In this document: positions 41,599 to 51,308 of the stretch, piece after piece | How the letters are laid out: the number at the start of each line of letters is the position of its first letter | How positions within the stretch are numbered: the stretch's first letter is position 1 | Source: Cellvibrio sp. pealriver | GTDB lineage: Bacteria; Pseudomonadota; Gammaproteobacteria; Pseudomonadales; Cellvibrionaceae | Assembly (NCBI RefSeq): GCF_001183545.1 | Contig: NZ_KQ236688.1 | Coordinates: 4,228,395 to 4,292,394, forward strand | Direction: 5' to 3' | DNA length: 64,000 bases | The notes under the pieces: generated by a model | What the model saw: the letters and a program-made list of their open reading frames with translations, nothing else | Databases searched by the model: none | What the model was told of the DNA's origin: nothing | Position numbers and translations under genes: made by a program

Positions 41599-42993
41599 TT
41601 AATCGCTGTTGGGTAAGATTGGCAGGGTGATACTGAAGCAAGCACCGCCCAATTCCGAACGGTGAATGCTGATATTGCCCTCGTAACTGCGCACAATTTC
41701 CGCCGCTACTGCAAGGCCAATGCCCTGCCCGGGAATGGAGGTATCGAGCCGCTGGCCGCGCTCAAGAATACGTTCAGTCTGGTCTTCCGGAACGCCGGGG
41801 CCATCATCTTCAATATCAATCTGCAAGAAATTGCCTGCAATCTGCGAGCGCATACGCACTTGTTTGTTGCCGTATTTGAACGCGTTTTCCAGCAGATTTC
41901 CCAGCAGTTCCATCACATCCTGCTCATCGCCTGCGACGATGGAATTGGGGGTGAGATCCAGCTCCTGCTCCATGCGTTTTTGCGCATAGACTTTTTGCAT
42001 CGCTGAAAATAAACGCTGGGCGATGGGTTCAATCCGTGTGCGGCGGAAGGTGCCTTTTTGCTGGCTGGATACAGCGCGCTGCAATTGATAAGTCACGACC
42101 TGATTCATGCGCGCTACTTGCTCGCTAGCAATTTGTTGCAGCTCGCCATCACTTGCGCCGCCGTCTACCAACTTACTTTGCAGTACTGCCAACGGGGTTT
42201 TCAAACTGTGCGCAAGGTCGGCCAGACTGTTGCGATAGCGCAAGCGTAAGGCCTGCTCGCGCTCCAATACCTGATTGAGATTGTTGACGATTTTTTGCAG
42301 CTCTTTGGGGTGCTCGCCTTCAATATTGCTGGTATCGCCACTTTGCATGGCTTTGAGTGCTTGCGCGAGTTTGCCCAGCGGGCGTAAACCCCAGCGCAAA
42401 ATCAGTGTCTGGGCAATCAATAAAAATACCCCTGCTGCGCCCAGCCAGCGCCAGAGTTCATTGCGGTAGGCTTTGAGCTCTGCCTGATATTCCTGGGCGC
42501 TATGAACCACCACGAAATGAAAGGGCGTGGGGTTGCCGCGCGCGTCTTCCCAATTAACGGTATAGCGCGCAATAAAGTGCAATTGGTTATCCAATGTTTT
42601 GGTGCTGAACAGCATTTTTCCGGGGGTGTCACTTTTGGCGATGCTGTTGTATTTGGGGGGCTTGTTCAGTGCAGCAGAGTTGGAGTGCCAGACAGCTTTT
42701 GCCTGGCTATCAAATACATAACCGTAAAGTCCCGAGTTGGGGTGTTCGAAATCGGCCTCGCTTAATGTGACCGGTAAACGCAGCCCTACAATGCGGGAGT
42801 TTTTACTCTCCGGTTCCGCAACGCTCATCAACAAATTCACGTGACCACGCAAGCGCGAGCGCTCGGCAACTTCCAGGCTGTTTTCAAATGCGCGATCCAG
42901 AAAAAAACCGGTCAGCCCCAAAAACAATGGCAGCAGCAGCGCCGATGCCAACAGCAGGCGCGATGCAATAGAGGAAAACCGGGCGACTCTCAC
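41599..42993 (-). CDS. PhoQ-like sensor histidine kinase
   Basis: A 464-residue membrane kinase: helix 1 (LLLASALLLPLFLGLTGFFLD), a periplasmic domain of about 140 residues, helix 2 (WLGAAGVFLLIAQTLILRWGL), HAMP, then the H box LADLAHSLKTPLAVLQSKL, N box NLLENAFKYGNKQV and G boxes DDGPGVP and GQGIGLAVAAEIV. The H-box form (LAHSLKTPLAVL) is typical of PhoQ-type kinases, though the acidic periplasmic patch of enteric PhoQ is not evident. It follows its response-regulator gene by 37 nt. Confidence 0.92.
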   Translation of the reverse strand: MRVARFSSIASRLLLASALLLPLFLGLTGFFLDRAFENSLEVAERSRLRGHVNLLMSVAEPESKNSRIVGLRLPVTLSEADFEHPNSGLYGYVFDSQAKAVWHSNSAALNKPPKYNSIAKSDTPGKMLFSTKTLDNQLHFIARYTVNWEDARGNPTPFHFVVVHSAQEYQAELKAYRNELWRWLGAAGVFLLIAQTLILRWGLRPLGKLAQALKAMQSGDTSNIEGEHPKELQKIVNNLNQVLEREQALRLRYRNSLADLAHSLKTPLAVLQSKLVDGGASDGELQQIASEQVARMNQVVTYQLQRAVSSQQKGTFRRTRIEPIAQRLFSAMQKVYAQKRMEQELDLTPNSIVAGDEQDVMELLGNLLENAFKYGNKQVRMRSQIAGNFLQIDIEDDGPGVPEDQTERILERGQRLDTSIPGQGIGLAVAAEIVRSYEGNISIHRSELGGACFSITLPILPNSD

Positions 42994-43030
42994 TGTGCTC
43001 TCATCACTACACTCTCACTACTTGCTGGGG

Positions 43031-43708
43031 TTACTGCTTATCGAGATTAAAGCGATAACCCAAACCGCGCTGGGTGCTGATGAGGTTCAGGCTGCCGTCC
43101 GGATCGAGTTTCTTGCGCAAACGGCCGACAAATACCTCAATCACGTTGCTGTCGCGGTCGTAATCTTGCGCGTACAAATGCTCAGTCAGTTCGCTCTTGG
43201 AAATATTTTTGCCTGCATGCAATGCAAGGTAAGTCAGCGTGTTGTACTCGAAACTGGTCAGATCGACTTCGGTGTCATCGCGATGTACGCGTTTGGCGTT
43301 GGTGTCGATGGTAATGGGGCCGTAGCGCAGTACCGGCGATGCATGACCACTGGCGCGGCGCAATAAGGCGTGGATACGTGCGCGCAATTCTTCCGGGTGA
43401 AAGGGTTTGGTGAGGTAGTCATCGGCACCCGCCTCAAGTCCACTGACCTTATCTTGCCAGTTGCCGCGGGCAGTCAGCACCAGAATAGGGAAGTTGCGCT
43501 CTTTGCTACGCAATTCGCGAATGAGTTGGGTACCGTCCAACAGAGGAAGCCCCAAGTCGATAATAGCGAGGTCATAGTCGTATTCACTGCCGAGAAACAA
43601 ACCTTCGCGGCCATCAGCGGCAGCATCGCAGGCGTATTTTTCAGTCGCCATCAAACTGAGGATTTGCTCGCGCAGGGGTTTTTCATCTTCAACAATCAGG
43701 ATACGCAT
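43031..43708 (-). CDS. PhoP-like OmpR-family response regulator
   Basis: A 225-residue regulator: receiver domain with acidic pocket VEDE, phospho-acceptor Asp51 region (DLAIIDLGLPLLDG), FPILVLTARGNWQDKVSGLEAGADDYLTKPFHPEEL (PhoP-like WQDKV), and a winged-helix output domain (VDLTSFEYNTLTYLALHAGKNISKSELTEHLY, then VIEVFVGRLRKKLDPDGS...TQRGLGYRF). It is co-transcribed with the kinase and probably with the PepSY gene upstream. Confidence 0.94.
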   Translation of the reverse strand: MRILIVEDEKPLREQILSLMATEKYACDAAADGREGLFLGSEYDYDLAIIDLGLPLLDGTQLIRELRSKERNFPILVLTARGNWQDKVSGLEAGADDYLTKPFHPEELRARIHALLRRASGHASPVLRYGPITIDTNAKRVHRDDTEVDLTSFEYNTLTYLALHAGKNISKSELTEHLYAQDYDRDSNVIEVFVGRLRKKLDPDGSLNLISTQRGLGYRFNLDKQ

Positions 43709-43780
43709 AGGGCTTTCCTAAAAAGAGTTATTCCTAAAAACGACACACAGGGTAGTGTTTTACCCTTATTGATTCGCGAT

Positions 43781-44173
43781 TTATGGGTTCAGTAATTGGC
43801 CGTTCTGGCCATCGACACGGATGACACGCATGCGCCCAGCGCTCAGTACCTTAACGCCATAGACCACACCAGAGTCATTTTGTTGGGTACTGACGCTCAT
43901 CACTTGCCCGCCTACTTTCCTGCGCACCAGATCAGCGGCTTCGGCAGGGGACAGTTTGGGTGGTGGCGGCGATGGGGTATCGTCCTCATTGGCCTCGAAT
44001 ATATTATTGCCGCTGGCGCTGGATGAAATGCCCATGTCGCTGCCAATTAAGTCTGGCTCGGCCATTCCGGGTTTGCTCACCAACAACACAGTCAGCAGGC
44101 AAACGGATATCGCTAACATCGTGATCCAGTGAGTGGAGCCGGAGCGAAAACAGCAGCGTTTTGAGTACAACAT
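43781..44173 (-). CDS. PepSY domain periplasmic protein
   Basis: A 130-residue protein from ATG 44173 (GGGA before it). N-terminal membrane anchor or signal (WITMLAISVCLLTVLLVSKPGMAEP), a low-complexity Ser/Pro region, then a PepSY domain (LSPAEAADLVRRKVGGQVMSVSTQQNDSGVVYGVKVLSAGRMRVIRVDGQNGQLL). PepSY proteins next to PhoPQ-type systems are common in pseudomonads and may tune the sensor or sense metal/peptide. It is 72 nt upstream of the regulator gene on the same strand. Confidence 0.85.
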   Translation of the reverse strand: MLYSKRCCFRSGSTHWITMLAISVCLLTVLLVSKPGMAEPDLIGSDMGISSSASGNNIFEANEDDTPSPPPPKLSPAEAADLVRRKVGGQVMSVSTQQNDSGVVYGVKVLSAGRMRVIRVDGQNGQLLNP

Positions 44174-44240
44174 GGCAAATCCCAAACAAGAAGGCTTTCA
44201 ATCGTCAGTCGTTTTGCCTTCACTATCGCCCGTGTTTGGA

Positions 44241-44261
44241 CAAAGGTCAATTTGACCTTTG
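44241..44261. promoter_or_regulatory. Perfect 21-bp palindrome upstream of the PepSY-phoPQ-like operon
   Basis: CAAAGGTCAA and TTGACCTTTG with a single T between, 68 bp before the PepSY start. No T run follows on either strand, so it is more likely an operator than a terminator. Confidence 0.5.
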
Positions 44262-44279
44262 CCCATGACGGTTGCGCAA

Positions 44280-44849
44280 TTAATGGCGACCTCTTACATG
44301 AACGATGCGGTCGCCTGGGTGATGGCGTGTCTCAGTATGGTAGATGCGGCCATCATAGCGATAACTCACATCGTAACCCACCAGTTCGCGTTGGTATTCA
44401 GTGCGATAGCGGGTGCTGCATACTTCGCGGTCTTCATAGCGGGTCACCCTGCGGCTACCACCGGCAATATCGTTACCAATGGCTGCGCCAATCAATCCGC
44501 CTGCAGCGGTAGCATGGCCGCTGTGGCCAATTTCCTTACCAATGGCTGCGCCAATCAATCCTCCCACGACAGTGCCTTTGAATGAATCCCCTCCACCGCG
44601 ACGTTCGCTGTAGGCGACAGTTTCCACGCGGCAGGAATCCACAGGAACCTCTACTGCAATGGTGCGGTAAATCGGTCGGCTGGATACGACGCGTGCATAT
44701 TCTGTGTATTCAACCACTTCATAGTGACGCTCATAGTGGCGGTCATGATGCTTGTGATGATGTTTATGGTGATGCTTGTGATCAGCCAAGGCGTTGTTAG
44801 CCAGCAACAGGCTGCTGGCCAGGGTGCTGATTAATAACAGGCTTTTCAT
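44280..44849 (-). CDS. His-rich glycine-zipper (2TM) envelope protein
   Basis: A 189-residue protein with signal peptide (ending NALADHKHH) followed by a His-rich stretch (HKHHHKHHHKHHDRHYERHYE) and a glycine-zipper 2TM domain (GTVVGGLIGAAIGKEIGHSGHATAAGGLIGAAIGNDIAGG), the Rick_17kDa/SlyB-like pattern of outer-membrane-associated lipoproteins; no lipobox Cys is present. SlyB-type proteins are under PhoPQ in enterics, and this gene is beside a PhoPQ-like system. The histidines suggest metal binding. Upstream at about 44899-44935 there are TTCAG-type direct repeats. Confidence 0.8.
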   Translation of the reverse strand: MKSLLLISTLASSLLLANNALADHKHHHKHHHKHHDRHYERHYEVVEYTEYARVVSSRPIYRTIAVEVPVDSCRVETVAYSERRGGGDSFKGTVVGGLIGAAIGKEIGHSGHATAAGGLIGAAIGNDIAGGSRRVTRYEDREVCSTRYRTEYQRELVGYDVSYRYDGRIYHTETRHHPGDRIVHVRGRH

Positions 44850-45123
44850 GATGGTTATCTCGTGTTGGTAAGGGAGGCCCCAGTGTTGTCTGGAGCAAGT
44901 TCAGACTATGCCTTTCAATCTGAACAAAAACTGAAATGACAATAACCAAAATTGCGGCCTGTTTCGCAAAGCCTGTAAATGGCGATCCGCACAATAAGCC
45001 AGTCAAGTAATGGGGCAAGAAGCCTGTGAATTGCTGAAATAAAGCCAGTGCTAGCCCCAAAAACGGGCGCGACTCGGGTTATAATCGCCGCTATTTTTCT
45101 GAATTGTCCGCACAGGTTGTTTC
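44850..45123. promoter_or_regulatory. Divergent promoter region of the glycine-zipper gene and proA
   Basis: Contains GTTCAGA (44899-44905) with TCTGAAC (44919-44925), an inverted pair, and TTCAG repeats spaced 11 bp on the minus strand (44919-44935), an arrangement suited to an OmpR-type regulator. No other gene is present. Confidence 0.4.
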
Positions 45124-46386
45124 ATGTCTGAACTGAACGTCAAAGAATACATGGCCGATGTTGGCCGCAAAGCGCGCGTTGCCTCCCGTGTAATTGCCGC
45201 CGCGCCAACTGCGCTTAAAAACAAAGCGCTACTGGCGATTGCCGATGAATTGGATAAATCCCGTATTACGCTGGTGGCTGAAAACCAGAAAGACCTTGCT
45301 GCTGGTAAAGCCAATGGCCTTGATTCCGCTATGCTTGACCGCCTCGCAGTCAAGCCAGGTACCATTGATGGCATGATCGAAGGTTTGCGTCAGGTTGCTG
45401 CGCTAGCTGACCCTTGTGGTGCTATCACCGATATGAGCTATCGCCCAAGTGGTATTCAGGTGGGCAAGATGCGCGTGCCTTTGGGCGTGGTGGGGATTAT
45501 TTACGAATCGCGCCCCAACGTGACCATCGATGCTGCCAGTCTCTGCCTGAAATCCGGCAACGCCGCAATTTTGCGTGGCGGTAGCGAAGCAATTCATTCC
45601 AACCGTGCGATCGCCAATTGCCTGCAAGCAGGCCTGAAAGCCGCCGGTTTGCCTGCAGATGTGGTGCAGGTCATCGAGACCACCGACCGCGCTGCGGTGG
45701 GCGAGCTCATCACCATGCCGCAATTTGTGGACGTGATTGTGCCGCGCGGTGGCAAAGGTCTTATCGAGCGCATCAGCAACGATGCCAAAGTACCGGTGAT
45801 CAAACACCTCGATGGTATTTGTCACGTCTATATCGACGATAAAGCCGATCTGGATAAAGCGTTCACCATTTCCATGAATGCCAAAACTCATCGCTATGGT
45901 GTGTGCAACGCGATGGAAACTCTGCTGGTGCACGAGCAAGTTGCGTCTGCAATTTTGCCGCGTCTTGCGGCGGCTTATACCGAGAAAGGTGTTGAGCTGC
46001 GCGGTGATGAAAAAACCCGTGACATCATCAAAGCAAATGTCGCGACGGATGAAGATTGGGCGACCGAATATCTCGCGCCGATTTTGTCGATCAAAATCGT
46101 TGCAGGTTTGGATGAGGCGATTGCGCACATCAACCAGTACAGCTCACAACACACCGATGCGATAGTCAGCGAAGATTACACTCGCGCGCGCCGCTTCATT
46201 AACGAAGTAGATTCCGCATCGGTAATGGTGAATGCGTCAACCCGTTTTGCCGATGGTTTTGAATACGGCTTGGGTGCAGAGATTGGCATCTCGACCGACA
46301 AAATCCATGCACGCGGGCCGGTTGGTCTTGAAGGCTTGACCTCGCAAAAATGGGTTGTATTTGGCGATGGGCACATTCGCCAATAA
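45124..46386 (+). CDS. proA: Gamma-glutamyl phosphate reductase
   Basis: A 420-residue aldehyde-dehydrogenase-fold enzyme with [35 protein letters not shown] at the N-terminus, [50 protein letters not shown] and the catalytic Cys in [15 protein letters not shown]. It makes glutamate-5-semialdehyde in proline synthesis. It heads the proA-nadD-rsfS-rlmH-mrdA-mrdB-mltB-rlpA-dacA order familiar from Pseudomonas. Confidence 0.97.
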   Translation: MSELNVKEYMADVGRKARVASRVIAAAPTALKNKALLAIADELDKSRITLVAENQKDLAAGKANGLDSAMLDRLAVKPGTIDGMIEGLRQVAALADPCGAITDMSYRPSGIQVGKMRVPLGVVGIIYESRPNVTIDAASLCLKSGNAAILRGGSEAIHSNRAIANCLQAGLKAAGLPADVVQVIETTDRAAVGELITMPQFVDVIVPRGGKGLIERISNDAKVPVIKHLDGICHVYIDDKADLDKAFTISMNAKTHRYGVCNAMETLLVHEQVASAILPRLAAAYTEKGVELRGDEKTRDIIKANVATDEDWATEYLAPILSIKIVAGLDEAIAHINQYSSQHTDAIVSEDYTRARRFINEVDSASVMVNASTRFADGFEYGLGAEIGISTDKIHARGPVGLEGLTSQKWVVFGDGHIRQ

Positions 46387-46471
46387 ATGCGCTTCGCTCA
46401 TTTGTGTAAGGCAATCCGTTTAGCGTCATCAAGTTAGAGCAGTCAGTTGAGAACAATCAGGTTGAATTGTT

Positions 46472-47119
46472 ATGCGTAAATGCATCGGGTTTTTCGGAGG
46501 GACTTTTGATCCGATTCACCTTGGGCATTTGCGTTTGGCGCTGGAGTTAAAACAGCAGCTGCAATTCGATGAGATGTCGCTGGTGCCCTGTTATATCCCA
46601 CCGCATCGCGCATCGCCAGATGTGAGTGCGCAGCAGCGTTTGGCGATGTTGCAGCTGGCGCTTGCTGATTGTGCGGAGTTGCGTTGGGATGCACGCGAAT
46701 TACAGCGCGAAAAGCCTTCTTATACCTACGACACCCTGAGTGAATTGCGCGCTGAATTGGGCGCAGAGGCCAGTATTTGTTGGTGTATGGGGATGGACAG
46801 TTTTGTCGGTTTGGAAACCTGGCATCGCTGGCAAGAATTGCTTGGGCTCGCGCATCTGGTTGTAGTGGCGCGCCCGGGATGGGAATTGCCGGTAAGTGGA
46901 GTGTTTGCAGAGTGGGTTGCGCAGCATTCAGTTGTGAGCGATGACGCTGTTGGCGCAATACATAGCTCACCAGCAGGGCATGTGGTTATTCTGCAGCCGC
47001 GGTTGTTGCCCATTTCCGCAACCGAAATTCGTGCACACATTGGTGCGGGGGTATCGCCACAGTTTTTAGTGCCAGATGCAGTGTTGAATTACATTCGCGC
47101 AGAAGGTTTATATCGCTAA
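46472..47119 (+). CDS. nadD: Nicotinate-nucleotide adenylyltransferase
   Basis: A 215-residue nucleotidyltransferase with the HIGH-type motif GGTFDPIHLGHLRLALE (GxFxPxHxGH), LVPCYIPPHR, and the C-terminal ISATEIRAHI (ISxTxxR). It adenylates nicotinate mononucleotide on the way to NAD. It is the second gene of the elongation/peptidoglycan cluster. Confidence 0.97.
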   Translation: MRKCIGFFGGTFDPIHLGHLRLALELKQQLQFDEMSLVPCYIPPHRASPDVSAQQRLAMLQLALADCAELRWDARELQREKPSYTYDTLSELRAELGAEASICWCMGMDSFVGLETWHRWQELLGLAHLVVVARPGWELPVSGVFAEWVAQHSVVSDDAVGAIHSSPAGHVVILQPRLLPISATEIRAHIGAGVSPQFLVPDAVLNYIRAEGLYR

Positions 47120-47176
47120 CAATCCATTTGATGGTGTTAGCAACATTGTTTTTTTATTTTTTGTATAGGTAATTGA

Positions 47177-47509
47177 ATGTCAGATTTAAACAAAGCCATC
47201 ATCGACGCCCTTGAAAATCTCAAAGGCAAAAATATTGTGACGCTCGACGTTCACGAGCTCACCGATGTGATGGATACCTTGATTATCGCCAGCGGTACTT
47301 CCAGCCGTCACTCGCGTTCACTGGCTGAAAACCTGGTAGAAGAAACCAAGAAGGCTGGTTTCCGCGCATTGGGTGTGGAAGGTCTTGAAACAGGCGATTG
47401 GGTATTGGTGGACTATGGCGATACTGTGGTGCATGTGATGCAACAGGAAACGCGCGATTATTATGAGCTGGAAAAACTCTGGTCGATGAAACCAGCGAGC
47501 CGCGGATAA
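47177..47509 (+). CDS. rsfS: Ribosome silencing factor RsfS
   Basis: A 110-residue protein: LKGKNIVTLDVHELTDVMDTLIIASGTSSRHSRSLAENLVEETKKAG, then GDWVLVDYGDTVVHVMQQETRDYYELEKLW, the DUF143/RsfS signature. It binds uL14 and blocks subunit joining. It stands between nadD and rlmH, as in most gammaproteobacteria. Confidence 0.97.
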   Translation: MSDLNKAIIDALENLKGKNIVTLDVHELTDVMDTLIIASGTSSRHSRSLAENLVEETKKAGFRALGVEGLETGDWVLVDYGDTVVHVMQQETRDYYELEKLWSMKPASRG

Positions 47510-47557
47510 TATTTTGTGCAGAATAAAATAATGTTCTGTGCAGGATAAATAACGGCC

Positions 47558-48034
47558 ATGCGCATTCGCATTATTGCTGTGGGTACCAAAATGCCCGATT
47601 GGGTTGAAGCGGGTTACGCGGAGTATGCCAAGCGTATGCCGCGCGATGTCACTGTAGAAATGGTGGAATTGCCGCTCGCCCAGCGCAGTAAAAATAGCGA
47701 CATCGCCAAAGCAATGGAAAAAGAAGGCGAAGCTATGTTGGCGATGATTGAAAAGGGCGGTAAAGATGAACAAGTCATCGCCCTTGATGTCAAAGGCAAG
47801 CCCTGGAGCACCGAATTACTGGCTGAAAATCTCGCGGGCTGGAAAATGAGCGGCAATAATTATTCGCTGCTGATTGGTGGGCCCGATGGTTTGGCTCCTG
47901 CGTGTTTAAAATTGGCCACAGTAAAATGGTCGCTGTCACCGCTGACATTGCCGCATCCTTTGGTGCGCATCCTGGTGATTGAACAGCTTTATCGAGCCTG
48001 TACGATTTTACAGAACCACCCTTACCATAAATAA
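47558..48034 (+). CDS. rlmH: 23S rRNA pseudouridine-1915 N3-methyltransferase RlmH
   Basis: A 158-residue SPOUT enzyme: [60 protein letters not shown] and a C-terminal [30 protein letters not shown], all full length. It methylates pseudouridine 1915 in helix 69 of 23S rRNA. Confidence 0.97.
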   Translation: MRIRIIAVGTKMPDWVEAGYAEYAKRMPRDVTVEMVELPLAQRSKNSDIAKAMEKEGEAMLAMIEKGGKDEQVIALDVKGKPWSTELLAENLAGWKMSGNNYSLLIGGPDGLAPACLKLATVKWSLSPLTLPHPLVRILVIEQLYRACTILQNHPYHK

Positions 48035-48085
48035 AAATGGTTAGATCAACCATCAACCCGATTGACGTGAACCGCCGGCCCGATA

Positions 48086-50131
48086 ATGCAAGAAGCCCAA
48101 CAGTTTAAAGACCATCAACGCGAGGCAAAAATATTTCGCAATCGCGTACTGGTGATGGCGGCATTTATGCTTCTGTTGGCATCGACGCTGTTGTATCGCT
48201 ATTACGATCTACAGATAGTCAACTACGAAGAATACGCCACCCAATCAGATCGTAACCGCGTGCACGTACAACCTGTACCGCCAACACGTGGACTTATTTT
48301 TGATACCAACGGCGAGTTGCTTGCAGATAACAAGGCGAGTTTTACTTTGTCTGTGGTAAGTGCAAGCCAGGCTGAGCTTGACAGCACCGTTGAATTGTTA
48401 AAGTCACTGATCGAAATTACTCCGTCGGATCTGGGTAAATTTTATAAAGCGCAAAAGCAGCGCCGCCATAAACTCGATCCTGTTCCTCTGCGTTACCGCC
48501 TCACCGAAGAAGAAATTGCACGCCTTGCCGTAAACCAGCACCTGCTTGAAGGTGTTGAAGTGAATGCGGAGCTGGTGCGCAATTATCCATACAAAGACAT
48601 GTTTGCCCACGTGATTGGTTACACCGGACGCATCAGTGAAAAAGAAATGGATGCGTTCACACCTGAGCAGTTGCAAAAATATTCGGGCACTCATGCGATT
48701 GGCAAAATCGGTATCGAGAAAAGCTACGAGGATATCTTGCTTGGCCAGGTGGGTAGCCAAAACGTTGAGACCAATGCGCGCGGTCGCGTTATGCGGGTAT
48801 TGGATCGAATTGATCCCAAACAGGGCGGCGATTTACACCTCTATCTGGATGCCCGTTTACAAGAAACGGCAGTTGCTGTTATGCAAGGCCGTCGCGGGGC
48901 GGTAGTCGCGATTGATGTCAAAACCGGCGGTGTGTTGGCCGCTGTCAGCAACCCCGGTTTTGACCCCAACTTGTTTGTAACGGGTATTAGCTATCGCGAT
49001 TACAAAAATCTCAATGAAGATATAGACACGCCATTATTCAACCGCTTCCTGCAAGCACAGTACCCGCCTGGCTCTACGGTTAAGCCTGTTATCGGGTTAA
49101 TCGGGTTGCAAGAGGGCTTCACCGATGTGCATCGCACCATCGCTGATCGCGGCGTTTTCACCTTGCCAGGCAACTCCCGCTTGTGGCGCGATTGGAGCCT
49201 TAAAGTCACCGGGGGTGGGCATGGTCAGGTGAATCTCAAAACTGGCATCTCCCAATCTTGCGATGTCTACTTTTGGGACTTGGGTAATCGGATGGGGATC
49301 GACCGGATGAGCGAATATGGCCATTATTTCGGATTGGGAATCCTGACCGGAATTGATGTGCCCAGCGAGCGCCGTGGTATATGGCCTTCGCGTGAGTGGA
49401 AGCGAGCCGCTAAAGGTCAGGCGTGGTATCCGGGCGATACGGTCAATGTGTCGATTGGCCAGGGTTTTATGCTGACTACACCACTACAGTTGGCTGTGAT
49501 GACCAGCACTATCGCCAACCGTGGAATGCGCCATCGCCCGCAGTTTGTGAAGCAAATCGGCAATCAACCGATTGAGCCAATCACTGAGGATACCTTTGAT
49601 ACCAAGCCGGAATACTGGGATGCGATTTTTGATGGCATGGCCGAAGTGGTACATGGCCCGCGTGGTACCGCCAATCGCTACATGAGCCCGGGCGCGGAAT
49701 ATCGTATGGCAGGTAAATCCGGTACCGCACAGGTTGTTGCTATCGCCCAGAATGCCAAGTACAACTCTGCTTTGCTCAAAGAGCGCCACCGCGACCACGC
49801 GTTGTTTGTGGCGTTTGCTCCCTTGGAAGCCCCTGAAATTGCAGTAGCGGTAATGGTGGAAAACGCCGAGGGCGGCTCCAGTAAAGCGGCACCGGTTGCG
49901 CGCTGGATAATGGATGCCCATCTGCTTGGGTACTATCTCAAGGCGGATGAATTTGTGCCGCCACTGGGGTTCCATCACGCGGCGATTATCAAACGCGCCA
50001 ACAACTACATTGCCGAACGCAAAGCAGCAAGAGAGGCAAAAGAGGCTGAAGCAGCAGCCAAAGCGGCTTTGGAAGCGGGTGCTTTACCGGCACCGGCAGC
50101 AGTGACTGAACCAGAGGCAAACCATGAGTAG
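48086..50131 (+). CDS. mrdA: Penicillin-binding protein 2 (peptidoglycan transpeptidase, elongasome)
   Basis: A 681-residue class B PBP with an N-terminal membrane helix (VLVMAAFMLLLASTLLYRYYDLQI), pedestal domain (VPPTRGLIFDTNGELLADN), and transpeptidase domain with active-site STVK (Ser330, Lys333), SCD/SxN-type QSCDVYFW and KSGTAQ (about residue 543). Together with RodA, whose gene overlaps by 8 nt, it builds lateral wall peptidoglycan. The C-terminus has an Ala/Glu/Lys-rich tail (REAKEAEAAAKAALEAG). Confidence 0.97.
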   Translation: MQEAQQFKDHQREAKIFRNRVLVMAAFMLLLASTLLYRYYDLQIVNYEEYATQSDRNRVHVQPVPPTRGLIFDTNGELLADNKASFTLSVVSASQAELDSTVELLKSLIEITPSDLGKFYKAQKQRRHKLDPVPLRYRLTEEEIARLAVNQHLLEGVEVNAELVRNYPYKDMFAHVIGYTGRISEKEMDAFTPEQLQKYSGTHAIGKIGIEKSYEDILLGQVGSQNVETNARGRVMRVLDRIDPKQGGDLHLYLDARLQETAVAVMQGRRGAVVAIDVKTGGVLAAVSNPGFDPNLFVTGISYRDYKNLNEDIDTPLFNRFLQAQYPPGSTVKPVIGLIGLQEGFTDVHRTIADRGVFTLPGNSRLWRDWSLKVTGGGHGQVNLKTGISQSCDVYFWDLGNRMGIDRMSEYGHYFGLGILTGIDVPSERRGIWPSREWKRAAKGQAWYPGDTVNVSIGQGFMLTTPLQLAVMTSTIANRGMRHRPQFVKQIGNQPIEPITEDTFDTKPEYWDAIFDGMAEVVHGPRGTANRYMSPGAEYRMAGKSGTAQVVAIAQNAKYNSALLKERHRDHALFVAFAPLEAPEIAVAVMVENAEGGSSKAAPVARWIMDAHLLGYYLKADEFVPPLGFHHAAIIKRANNYIAERKAAREAKEAEAAAKAALEAGALPAPAAVTEPEANHE

Positions 50132-51278
50132 ACAAGATTTTTTACGGCGCATGCCGGAAGCCGCCAGTGCTTTCAGCCGTCGCGCTCGTCTTGCCGAGCG
50201 TTTGCATATCGATTTTTTCCTGCTGGTGTTGCTCATGCTCTTGACCCTGGTGGGGTTGACTGTGCTCTACAGTGCGAGCGGCCACAATCTGCCCAGCGTG
50301 GAAAAGCAGGCCAGTTTTTTTATGATTGCCTATGTCACCATGTTCATTGTTGCGCAAATTCCCGTGGAATTTATGCGCCGGATGGCTCCAGTGGCTTATG
50401 TAGGAGGCGTTCTGTTACTGGTGGCAGTAACCATTTTTGGTGACATCTCCATGGGGGCGCAGCGCTGGCTGCAAATTGGGAGTTTCCGTTTCCAACCATC
50501 GGAAGTGATGAAATTGGCGATGCCAATTGCCGTTGCGGCTTATCTTAGCCGTGGCTTTTTACCCCCACGTTTTACCCAGGTGATGGTTGTTCTTGTCCTG
50601 ATTGGTATTCCGACCGCATTGATCATTGAGCAACCGGATTTAGGAACTTCTATTCTGGTGGCAACTTCAGGGGTGATGGTGCTGTTTTTTTCCGGGTTGC
50701 TCTGGCGCTATATCGCGGCGGCGGCGGTTATCTTCGGTGCCAGCCTTTGGCCGATCTGGCATTTTATGCTGCATGATTACCAGCGCCAGCGGGTGCTAAC
50801 CATGCTCGATCCAACTCAGGACCCACTTGGGACGGGGTGGAATATCATCCAATCCAAAACCGCAATTGGCTCCGGTGGTTTGTCAGGTAAGGGTTGGATG
50901 GAGGGCACCCAGTCGCGCCTGGATTTTCTTCCTGAAGGTCACACTGATTTTATTATTGCAGTCATGTCCGAAGAATTCGGTTTGCTGGGTGTCATACTGC
51001 TGCTGTCGATTTATGCGATGGTCATTATTCGCGGCTTGGTGATAGCAAAGAATTCCCAAAACAGTTTTGGCCGCCTGTTAGCCGCCAGTGTCAGTTCAAC
51101 ATTTTTTGTATACGTATTCGTCAATATGGGTATGGTATCGGGCATGCTGCCGGTAGTGGGAGTGCCACTGCCGCTGATCAGTCAGGGCGGTACAGCGATT
51201 GTGGCGCTCTTTGCCGGATTCGGCATTCTGATGGCGATATCCACCGAGAAAAAACGGGTAATGACTCCCCAAGCGTAA
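50124..51278 (+). CDS. mrdB: Rod-shape SEDS peptidoglycan glycosyltransferase RodA
   Basis: A 384-residue SEDS protein with about ten membrane helices, YSASGHNLPSVEKQASFF, GAQRWLQIGSFRFQPSEVMKLAMPIAVA, LIIEQPDLGTSILVATSGV (with the catalytic Asp region), GWNIIQSKTAIGSGGLSGKGWMEGTQSRLDFLPEGHTDFIIAVMSEEFG and VVGVPLPLISQGGTA. It polymerises glycan strands in a complex with PBP2. Confidence 0.97.
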   Translation: MSRQDFLRRMPEAASAFSRRARLAERLHIDFFLLVLLMLLTLVGLTVLYSASGHNLPSVEKQASFFMIAYVTMFIVAQIPVEFMRRMAPVAYVGGVLLLVAVTIFGDISMGAQRWLQIGSFRFQPSEVMKLAMPIAVAAYLSRGFLPPRFTQVMVVLVLIGIPTALIIEQPDLGTSILVATSGVMVLFFSGLLWRYIAAAAVIFGASLWPIWHFMLHDYQRQRVLTMLDPTQDPLGTGWNIIQSKTAIGSGGLSGKGWMEGTQSRLDFLPEGHTDFIIAVMSEEFGLLGVILLLSIYAMVIIRGLVIAKNSQNSFGRLLAASVSSTFFVYVFVNMGMVSGMLPVVGVPLPLISQGGTAIVALFAGFGILMAISTEKKRVMTPQA

Positions 51279-51308
51279 TGCTTGGATGATTACAACACTT
51301 GAGGTTTT

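Noticed and set aside
40385..41641. 418-residue version of the DegV protein
   Set aside because: The extra 103 N-terminal residues have no family similarity, run into the end of the kinase gene, and lack a ribosome site; ATG 41332 starts exactly at the conserved DegV motif.
49000..49978. Minus-strand frames inside mrdA
   Set aside because: Antisense shadows of the PBP2 coding sequence with no supporting signals.
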